Made by a program: the position numbers and the translations under genes | In this document: positions 8,942 through 14,146 of the stretch, one piece after another | Numbering within the stretch: the first letter of the stretch is position 1 | How the letters are laid out: every line of letters starts with the position of its first letter | Origin: Pseudomonadota bacterium | GTDB lineage: Bacteria; Pseudomonadota; Gammaproteobacteria; Xanthomonadales; Rhodanobacteraceae | Direction: 5' to 3' | Assembly (NCBI GenBank): GCA_023430685.1 | Contig: JAEYZH010000092.1 | Span: forward strand, 1-15,895 | Length of the DNA stretch: 15,895 bases | Notes under the pieces: model-generated | What the model was told of the DNA's origin: nothing | The model's input: only the letters and a program-made list of their open reading frames with translations | The model's database searches: none

Positions 8942-9376
8942 TCAACGTCGGCTGATCGTGAACTTGCCGAATGCGACGCCGAGGTCCCAGCCGCTGCCCT
9001 TCCCCGACAGCGCGAGCGATACCGGACCCTTGGTCAGCGCCTGCGCCTCGGCCGAATTCACCGCGCCCGCGTGGGCGCCGGCGCTCGCGTAGGCACCGAG
9101 CACCTGCTCGATGTCGTAGACCTCGGAAAAGCGCCCGATGCCGTCCTTGATTTCGGATTTCCCGAACGTGAAGCCGCCACCGCGCGTCTCGATCCTCACC
9201 TTCATCGTCTGGCCATTGCTGCACCGGACCGTCCCTTCGCCCGATGCGGTCTTGTAGAACGCGGACCAACCCGCGAGCGAGAAGCGCATCGTGCAGTCGA
9301 GTTCCTTCGCGGCTCGCGCGGGTGACGCAAACGAAACAAGGGCCGCGAACACGGCAAAGGCGGCGAACGGACGCAT
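8942..9376 (-). CDS. Exported protein of unknown function
   Basis: No family is recognised with confidence. The 144-aa product starts with a clear signal peptide (MRPFAAFAVFAALVSFASPARA, predicted cleavage around residues 22-23), so the mature protein is periplasmic or secreted at about 122 aa. The mature part has two cysteines, C28 and C52, that could form a disulfide. A Gly-rich stretch GGGFTFGKSEIKDGIGRFSE lies at about 67-86, followed by an Ala/Gly-rich middle (95-107) and a final segment GSGWDLGVAFGKFTI (128-142). The alternating pattern suggests a beta-rich fold reminiscent of DUF992-like exported proteins, which is only a loose analogy. The start at 9376 has GGAGG about 8 nt upstream; an in-frame upstream ATG at 9502 adds an Arg-rich, unlikely leader. 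It is divergent from the universal stress protein gene across 191 nt. Confidence 0.8.
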   Translation of the reverse strand: MRPFAAFAVFAALVSFASPARAAKELDCTMRFSLAGWSAFYKTASGEGTVRCSNGQTMKVRIETRGGGFTFGKSEIKDGIGRFSEVYDIEQVLGAYASAGAHAGAVNSAEAQALTKGPVSLALSGKGSGWDLGVAFGKFTISRR

Positions 9377-9567
9377 GGCGATTCCTCCAGGGGCGAGCGC
9401 CGATTGTGTCCGAACGCGCGCGCGCTTCCCACCCGCATCGCGGCGGATTCGATGCGCGTGCAAAGCGGCCGGCGTGTGGTCGCGCGGGCGCGCGTCTGGC
9501 ATGGCTCCGCGTTTGGTGGTACTTGTGGCTTGTGCATCGCGTCGATCGCGCCACGCGGGAGATCGTC

Positions 9568-10404
9568 ATGTCCCAGCCGCCGAACCGCCTTGAACTGCTG
9601 GTCCACGTGCGCCGCAGCGAGGGGCCGACGCCCGCGGCGGACGCGGCGCTGTCACTCGCGCAGTCACTCGATGCCTGGGTCACCGGCCTGCACGTGGTGC
9701 CGATCGCGGCCGCGGCGTTCGCGTCGCCCGAAGCGGTCGCGATGTACGTCCACGAATCGGACGTGGCCTATCGCGACGCGCTCGCGAGCGAACCCGCCTG
9801 GCGCACGCGACTCGAGGCGTCCGGCGTCGAAGGCGAATGGTGCGTCTCGCAGGGAGACACGGTCGAAGCGCTCTGCCATGCCTCGCGCTGGTGCGACCTC
9901 GTCGTCATGGAGCGTCCGCAGCTCAATCCCGATGCGCCGACCGGATGGGGCCTGGTCTCGCGCACGGTGTTCGGCGCCTGCGCGCCGATCCTCGTGGTGC
10001 CGGAGGCCGCGGCTTGCCACCGCATCGGTCGTCGCATCGTGGTGGCGTGGAACCGCAGCCGCGAAGCCGCGCTCGCGATCCGCGGCGCCTTGCCGCTGCT
10101 GCGACTCGCGGAGCAGGTCACCGTGCTCGAAGGCGATCCTGGCGAGAACCCGTTCGGACTGCGCTGGCTGCCGCCGCTGGACCTGCGCGCGTGGCTCGCG
10201 CGGCGCGGCGTCCATGCGAGTTTCGAGCCATTCGAGGCGCGCCGCGACATCGGCGCGGCGGTGCTCGGTGCCGCGCATGCGGCCGAGGCCGATCTCGTCG
10301 TCATGGGGGCGTGGGGCCACTCGCGCATCACCGAACTCGTGCTCGGCGGCACGACGCGCCATCTGTTCGAGCACAGCGACCTGCCGCTGCTGGTCGCGCA
10401 TTGA
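9568..10404 (+). CDS. Tandem-domain universal stress protein
   Basis: Cytoplasmic Usp of 278 aa with two UspA-like domains (about 8-146 and 155-277). The second keeps the nucleotide-binding signature: DLVVMGAWGHSR (242-253), then nine residues, then GGTTRHLFEHSDLPLLV (260-276). This fits the G-2X-G-9X-G pattern, with G261 where Ser/Thr is usual. The first domain ends ILVVPEA but has lost the Gly-rich loop (MERPQLNPDAPTGWGL), so it likely does not bind ATP. Such tandem proteins resemble the UspE-like class and are commonly induced under stress or stasis. The start at 9568 is supported by GGGAGA about 6 nt upstream. The 191-nt divergent region upstream has no FNR-like site that I could find. 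The gene converges on azurin with a strong hairpin in between. Confidence 0.9.
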   Translation: MSQPPNRLELLVHVRRSEGPTPAADAALSLAQSLDAWVTGLHVVPIAAAAFASPEAVAMYVHESDVAYRDALASEPAWRTRLEASGVEGEWCVSQGDTVEALCHASRWCDLVVMERPQLNPDAPTGWGLVSRTVFGACAPILVVPEAAACHRIGRRIVVAWNRSREAALAIRGALPLLRLAEQVTVLEGDPGENPFGLRWLPPLDLRAWLARRGVHASFEPFEARRDIGAAVLGAAHAAEADLVVMGAWGHSRITELVLGGTTRHLFEHSDLPLLVAH

Positions 10405-10439
10405 GTGCGGGCTGGATCCGATTGCGCGCGCGGGCTCGA

Positions 10440-10454
10440 CGGACGCGAAGTCCG
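10440..10454 (+). terminator. Small hairpin after the universal stress protein gene
   Basis: CGGAC (10440-10444) / GTCCG (10450-10454) with loop GCGAA, 35 nt past the stop. It is short and lacks a T-run. It may help end the plus-strand transcript together with the stronger hairpin at 10548-10575. Confidence 0.2.
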
Positions 10455-10547
10455 GTACATCACGCTCGACTTTCCCGCTCCAGGAACGTCGGTCCGCAGG
10501 GCGGAACGATCGGGGGCGATCGGATCGACGTCAGCCGCGAAGAAGCG

Positions 10548-10575
10548 CCCGGCGGACGCGGAAGCGTCCACCGGG
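10548..10575. terminator. Strong hairpin between convergent usp and azurin genes
   Basis: CCCGG-c-GGACGC (10548-10559) pairs with GCGTCC-a-CCGGG (10564-10575): 11 base pairs, one mismatch and a 4-nt loop (GGAA on the plus strand, a GNRA tetraloop). It starts 12 nt after the azurin stop. On the minus strand CGCTTCTTC follows, a weak T-rich tail. It is likely the azurin terminator and a barrier to read-through from the usp side. Confidence 0.55.
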
Positions 10576-10587
10576 ATGCCGCGGGAC

Positions 10588-11031
10588 TTACTTGACCGTC
10601 AGCGTGCCCTTCATCAGCGACGCATGGCCCGGGAACGAGCAGAAGAACATGTAGGCGTCGCCCGCCTTGAGCTTGGACACCGGGAACGTGACGTCGGCGG
10701 TTTCGCCGCCGCCGATCATCTTCGTGTGCGCGATCACGCGCGCGTCGTCGGCCTTGAGGTAGTCCGAGCCGGCACCGGCCTTGATCGCGTCGCCGACGAT
10801 CCCGGGTTCATCGGCAGCCGTGCTCAGCACCCAGTTGTGGCCCATCGAGGCCTTCGGCAGCTTGCCGACGTGCTTGAGCGTAACGGTGAAGTCCTTGCAC
10901 GACGCCGGGACTTCGATGGCCTTGGTGTTGAACTGCATCGCGTCGTTGCCTTCGATCGTGAAGGCACAGTCGGCGGCAAAGACGGGACCCGCGGCGAGGG
11001 CGAGCAACGGAACGACGAGCCAATGGCGCAT
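10588..11031 (-). CDS. azu: Azurin, periplasmic blue copper protein
   Basis: Type 1 copper protein that shuttles electrons in the periplasm, classically to denitrification enzymes or cytochrome c peroxidase. The 147-aa precursor has a signal peptide MRHWLVVPLLALAAGPVFA cut before A20, giving a mature chain of exactly 128 residues, the length of Pseudomonas azurin. In mature numbering all sites align: Gly45-His46 (MGHNW), Cys112, His117 and Met121 (MFFCSFPGHASLMKG) as copper ligands, and Cys3-Cys26 as the disulfide. VLSTAADEPG and DYLKADDARVIAHTK are further azurin hallmarks. The start has AGGAG about 8 nt upstream, within a small GGAG-aaa-CTCC hairpin. gap lies upstream on the same strand, but the 210-nt gap with its own FNR-like promoter implies separate transcription. 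No denitrification gene is in the window. Confidence 0.97.
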   Translation of the reverse strand: MRHWLVVPLLALAAGPVFAADCAFTIEGNDAMQFNTKAIEVPASCKDFTVTLKHVGKLPKASMGHNWVLSTAADEPGIVGDAIKAGAGSDYLKADDARVIAHTKMIGGGETADVTFPVSKLKAGDAYMFFCSFPGHASLMKGTLTVK

Positions 11032-11069
11032 GGAGTTTCTCCTGGGATGTTGGAAAAATGCAGCGACGC

Positions 11070-11075
11070 ATGATC
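11070..11075 (-). promoter_or_regulatory. Candidate -10 box of azurin
   Basis: GATCAT on the minus strand (4 of 6 matches to TATAAT). With standard spacing, transcription would start near 11063, giving a leader of about 31 nt. Its value rests on the geometry with the FNR-like site centred at 11104.5, exactly 41.5 bp upstream of that start. On sequence alone the hexamer is weak. Confidence 0.4.
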
Positions 11076-11097
11076 TCGCAGCGCGGCTTGATGCATC

Positions 11098-11111
11098 CTG
11101 ATTTGCGTCAA
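11098..11111 (-). promoter_or_regulatory. FNR/ANR-type binding site upstream of azurin
   Basis: Minus-strand TTGACGCAAATCAG matches the FNR/ANR consensus TTGAT-N4-ATCAA at 8 of 10 positions (C for T at 5, G for A at 14). Azurin genes in pseudomonads are known to be ANR-regulated. The centre lies 41.5 bp upstream of the start predicted from GATCAT, the position of class II activator sites. This predicts oxygen-responsive control. Confidence 0.55.
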
Positions 11112-11241
11112 TTGCGCGCCGCGCGTGCAGCGTTCGTTCAGTTTCGAATCATGCGGCTCCAAGGGAGGCTCGCGGGAAGGGCTCGTGGCCATCACCCCTC
11201 CCGCAAGCCCCACTAGGGCCGTGCGACCCCGTGTTTCGCGC

Positions 11242-12255
11242 TCAGCGCGCTGCAGCGAACGTGAGCGTCATGTCGAGCATGCGGTTGGAGAAGCCCCACT
11301 CGTTGTCGTACCAGGCCAGCACCTTGCAGAGCGTATCGCCCATCACGCGCGTCTGCGTCGCGTCGTAGATCGACGACAGCGGGTTGTGGTTGAAATCGAT
11401 CGACACCAGCGGCTGCGTGTTCACTCCGAGCACGCCCTTGAGCGCGCCGTTCGCGGCCTCGTTGACCGCGGCGTCGATCTCCTCCTTCGTCGTCGCGCGC
11501 TTCGCGACGAACGAGAAATCGACCACCGACACGTTGATCGTCGGCACGCGCATCGAGAAGCCGTCGAGCTTGCCCGCGAGTTCCGGCAGGACGAGGCCGA
11601 TCGCCGCGGCCGCGCCGGTCTTGGTCGGGATCTGGCTCATCGTGGCCGAGCGCGCGCGACGCAGGTCCTTGTGGAACACGTCGGTCAGCACCTGGTCGTT
11701 GGTGTAGGCGTGGATCGTCGTCATGAGTCCATGCACGATGCCGATCTTCTCGTGCAGCGCCTTTGCGAGGGGCGCGAGGCAGTTGGTGGTGCAGGACGCG
11801 TTCGAGATCACCTCGAAGCTGCCCTTGATCGCGTCGTGGTTGACGCCGTAGACGAAGGTGCCGTCGACGTCCTTCTCGCCGGGCGCCGAGATGATCACCT
11901 TCTTCGCACCCGCGGCGATGTGCGCCGAGGCCTTGGCCTTGCTCGTGAACAGGCCGGTGCACTCGAGCACGATGTCGACGCCGAGTTCCTTCCATGGCAG
12001 CTTCGACGGATCGCGCTCCGCGCAGACCTTGATGCGGTCGCCGTCGACGACGAGATCGCCGCCTTCGACGCTGACTTCACCCGGGAACTTGCCGTGCGCG
12101 GTGTCGTAGCGCGTCAGGTGCGCGTTGGTTTCCGCATCGCCGAGGTCGTTGATCGCGACGATCCGGATGTCGTTCGTGCGCTTGCCCTCGTACAGCGCGC
12201 GCAGGATGTTGCGGCCGATGCGGCCATAACCATTGATCGCGACGTTGACTGCCAT
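11242..12255 (-). CDS. gap: Glyceraldehyde-3-phosphate dehydrogenase, type I
   Basis: Cytoplasmic glycolytic/gluconeogenic enzyme converting glyceraldehyde 3-phosphate, NAD and phosphate to 1,3-bisphosphoglycerate. The 337-aa product has the Rossmann motif NGYGRIGRN (8-16) and AINDLGD (34-40), where D37 would favour NAD over NADP. The active site SNASCTTNCLAPL (151-163) has catalytic C155, and TTIHAYTNDQ carries base H182. IPTKTGAAAAIGLVLPEL (209-226), VPTINVSVVDFSF (237-249) and WYDNEWGFSNRM (315-326) complete the family signature. Length is typical. The start at 12255 has GGAG about 8 nt upstream; the longer frame to 12399 crosses the promoter. Transcription likely starts from TATAAT at 12311-12316. 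The gene stands alone, divergent from the exported nuclease and 210 nt upstream of azurin. Confidence 0.97.
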   Translation of the reverse strand: MAVNVAINGYGRIGRNILRALYEGKRTNDIRIVAINDLGDAETNAHLTRYDTAHGKFPGEVSVEGGDLVVDGDRIKVCAERDPSKLPWKELGVDIVLECTGLFTSKAKASAHIAAGAKKVIISAPGEKDVDGTFVYGVNHDAIKGSFEVISNASCTTNCLAPLAKALHEKIGIVHGLMTTIHAYTNDQVLTDVFHKDLRRARSATMSQIPTKTGAAAAIGLVLPELAGKLDGFSMRVPTINVSVVDFSFVAKRATTKEEIDAAVNEAANGALKGVLGVNTQPLVSIDFNHNPLSSIYDATQTRVMGDTLCKVLAWYDNEWGFSNRMLDMTLTFAAAR

Positions 12256-12310
12256 GGTGCGGACTCCTGGTTCGCAAGGACGGAATGGGTGGGAAGAACG
12301 GAATCCGGCC

Positions 12311-12316
12311 ATTATA
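12311..12316 (-). promoter_or_regulatory. Consensus -10 box of gap
   Basis: Perfect TATAAT on the minus strand within accggTATAATggcc, in an otherwise GC-rich gap. The predicted start near 12304 leaves a leader of about 49 nt. No recognisable -35 is seen at 16-18 bp (GGGGAG-like). The perfect hexamer fits a strongly expressed glycolytic gene. Confidence 0.6.
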
Positions 12317-12428
12317 CCGGTCCCATCCGCACGCTCCCCAGTACCATTTCGCTGGAGCCATTGCAGCGCACGCGGCGCGCGCGGGACGGCACGTGGCACA
12401 CTGCCCGCCCCTTCATCGTGACGCGCCG

Positions 12429-13211
12429 ATGCGCCTGCGCTCGATCTGCCTGCTGCTCCTGTTCGCCCTGCCGATGCCGGTGGCGGCGTGGGGCCCGGCC
12501 GGCCACCGCATCGTCGCGACCCTGGCCGAAGCGCAACTCCGGCCCGCCGCGCAGGCCGAGGTCCGCAGGCTCACGCGCGGCCAATCCCTCGCCGACATCG
12601 CGACTTGGGCCGACGACCTGCGCGACGATCCGTCGCAGCCCGAGCTCGCGCGCGCGACTGCGCCGCTGCACTACGTGAACTTCGCGGACGGGCAATGCCG
12701 CTACGAAGCGGATCGCGACTGCAGGCAGGGCCGCTGCGTGGTCGCGGCGATCGACCGCTACGTGGCGGTGCTCGGCGATCGCAACGAGGCGACAGCGAAG
12801 CGTGAGCAGGCGTTGCGTTTCGTCGTGCATCTGGTCGCCGACGCCCACCAGCCCCTGCATGCCGGATACCGCGACGACCGCGGCGGCAACCGCTACCAGG
12901 TGCAGTTCGAGGGTCGCGGCACGAACCTGCACGCGATCTGGGATTCGAAGGTCCTCGCGAGCCGCGGGCTCGGCTGGCCGCACCATGCCCGCGCGCTTGC
13001 GCGCACCCCGCTGCCACGCGCGTCCGGGACACCGGCGCAATGGGCCGAGGAATCCTGCCGCGCGGCGCGCGACGAGGACGTCTATCCGCGGCGTCACCGC
13101 GTCGACCGTGCCTGGCTCGAGCAGCGGCGACCCCTCGCGGAGCGGCAGGTGCGGCGCGCCGCGGCGCGGCTCGCCGGGGTGCTCGAGCACGCGATCGGGA
13201 CTTCACCCTGA
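12429..13211 (+). CDS. Exported S1/P1-type zinc nuclease
   Basis: Secreted or periplasmic single-strand-specific nuclease/3'-nucleotidase of the S1/P1 family. The 260-aa precursor has a signal peptide (MRLRSICLLLLFALPMPVAA) cut before W21, the N-terminal Trp whose amine and carbonyl bind zinc. The nine-ligand set of P1 nuclease is complete with matching spacing: W21, H26 (WGPAGH), D62 (TWADD), H81 (LHYVNF), H134 and D138, H144 (VHLVADAHQPLH), H168 and D172 (LHAIWD). So a trinuclear zinc site is expected. Four cysteines (C90, C98, C103, C210) could form disulfides. It would scavenge nucleotides or phosphate from external DNA and RNA. The start is fixed by the signal peptide; there is no clear Shine-Dalgarno. 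It is divergent from gap across 173 nt. The C-terminus is Arg-rich and somewhat shorter than fungal P1. Confidence 0.92.
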   Translation: MRLRSICLLLLFALPMPVAAWGPAGHRIVATLAEAQLRPAAQAEVRRLTRGQSLADIATWADDLRDDPSQPELARATAPLHYVNFADGQCRYEADRDCRQGRCVVAAIDRYVAVLGDRNEATAKREQALRFVVHLVADAHQPLHAGYRDDRGGNRYQVQFEGRGTNLHAIWDSKVLASRGLGWPHHARALARTPLPRASGTPAQWAEESCRAARDEDVYPRRHRVDRAWLEQRRPLAERQVRRAAARLAGVLEHAIGTSP

Positions 13212-13255
13212 AGGTCGAGCGGCTGCGCCGCGGCGCGCGCCCAGTTAATGTACCA

Positions 13256-13275
13256 GCCGGTATTGAAATGCCGGC
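13256..13275 (+). terminator. Hairpin downstream of the nuclease gene
   Basis: GCCGGTAT (13256-13263) pairs with ATGCCGGC (13268-13275) through 7 Watson-Crick pairs and one T-G wobble, closed by loop TGAA. It sits 45 nt after the nuclease stop. No T-run follows, so it may be a factor-dependent end, an mRNA-stability stem, or part of the control region of the next gene. Confidence 0.35.
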
Positions 13276-13344
13276 ACTGAACCCCAGCTTAGGTCGTACG
13301 GAAGACGGCAGGAACGCAGCAGCGGACCGCCAGTCCAAGTCCGG

Positions 13345-13368
13345 GCATGCGATGCACTGCATCGATGC
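13345..13368 (+). promoter_or_regulatory. Dyad in the leader of the outer-membrane protein gene
   Basis: GCAT-g-CGATGC (13345-13355) and GCATCG-ATGC (13359-13368) form a 10-bp inverted repeat with one bulged G and a 3-nt centre (ACT), 29 nt upstream of the start codon. It could be a DNA operator or an RNA stem-loop in the leader. No convincing -10/-35 pair could be placed between 13212 and 13344. Confidence 0.4.
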
Positions 13369-13397
13369 TTTCCCTGAACGCTGGAGTTGTTTCGAAC

Positions 13398-13982
13398 ATG
13401 AAAAACACCCTGATCGCGATTGCCCTCGCAGCCACCGGCGCCCTTGGCGTCTCGGCCGCCCACGCGGCGGACAACCACAACGGATTCTTCATCAACGGCC
13501 ACGTCGGCCAGTCGAACGTCGACAAGGGCCTGTACGACGACGACGACACCGCGTTCGGCGGCAACGTCGGCTACCGCTGGGCGGTTTCACCGAACGTGCT
13601 GCTCGGCGTCGAAGGCGGTTACGTCGACCTCGGCAAGGCCGCGCCGAACGGCGGCAACCCGATCGGCACCTCGGATATCGGCACCGCCGAGATCGATGGC
13701 TGGACCGTCGGCGTCAACGGGCACTTCAACCTGACCGACAACTGGTACCTCAGCGGTCGCGCCGGCCTGTTCCGCTCCGACCTCAAGGGCAGCTACTTCG
13801 ATGGCGCCACGCCGGTGCGCGTCGACGGCAGCAGCAATGACTGGTACGCGGGTGCGGGCTTCGGCTACGACTTCAGCAACAATTTCAGCCTCGGCCTCAA
13901 CTACGACTACTACCGTACCGAGAAGGCCGGCCTGAAGCTCGACCCCGGCGTACTCTCGGTCGGCGCCGAATACCGCTTCTGA
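13398..13982 (+). CDS. OmpA/OmpX-like outer-membrane beta-barrel protein
   Basis: The 194-aa precursor has a classic signal peptide (MKNTLIAIALAATGALGVSAAHA, cut after residue 23). The mature 171-aa chain of alternating hydrophobic/polar beta strands fits a small eight-stranded barrel. Strand-like stretches include GFFINGHVGQSNV (29-41), AFGGNVGYRWAV (52-63), LLGVEGGYVDLG (68-79), GWTVGVNGHFNL (101-112), WYLSGRAGLFRS (116-127), WYAGAGFGYDFS (149-160), FSLGLNYDYYRT (163-174) and LSVGAEYRF (186-194). The last ends in Phe, the usual BAM recognition signal. An acidic loop YDDDD (46-50) is exposed. It lacks the OmpA peptidoglycan-binding domain, so an adhesion, resistance or structural role as in OmpX is possible but unproven. 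The start is supported by the signal peptide and GGAG 11 nt upstream. A strong terminator ends the unit. Confidence 0.9.
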   Translation: MKNTLIAIALAATGALGVSAAHAADNHNGFFINGHVGQSNVDKGLYDDDDTAFGGNVGYRWAVSPNVLLGVEGGYVDLGKAAPNGGNPIGTSDIGTAEIDGWTVGVNGHFNLTDNWYLSGRAGLFRSDLKGSYFDGATPVRVDGSSNDWYAGAGFGYDFSNNFSLGLNYDYYRTEKAGLKLDPGVLSVGAEYRF

Positions 13983-14028
13983 TCCGACACTCCAACGGAG
14001 CAACGAGGCACGGATGCCTTTCACAGCC

Positions 14029-14059
14029 CCGGCCTGCGCCAGCAGGCCGGCTTTTTTTT
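14029..14059 (+). terminator. Rho-independent terminator of the outer-membrane protein gene
   Basis: Perfect 9-bp stem CCGGCCTGC (14029-14037) / GCAGGCCGG (14042-14050), loop GCCA, followed by a C and a run of T residues. It lies about 46 nt after the stop and works for the plus strand. On the minus strand no T-run follows the stem, so it would not efficiently end the kinase transcript. Confidence 0.93.
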
Positions 14060-14146
14060 CCTGGCCGCGCAGCGCGGTCGAATCGGCGATCGAACGCCGG
14101 ATGCCGGCGCAGGACGCGTCGCTGGCTGCCAACGTGGACGAGCGCT

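Noticed and set aside
10405..11073. Plus-strand open frame of 222 codons across azurin
   Set aside because: Antisense to azurin, whose copper ligands, disulfide and signal peptide are all exact; the opposite frame shows no recognisable motif.
11163..11202. GGGAGG / CCTCCC inverted repeat between gap and azurin as a gap terminator
   Set aside because: Only 6 bp with a 28-nt loop and no T-run; too weak to list as a terminator.
13288..13330. Resemblance to the conserved core of 4.5S SRP RNA (AGGTC...CGGAAG...GAA...GCAGC)
   Set aside because: The pieces occur in the right order but are separated by extra bases that break the helix 8 pairing and tetraloop, and no long flanking helix could be drawn. 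Probably chance; a covariance-model search would settle it.
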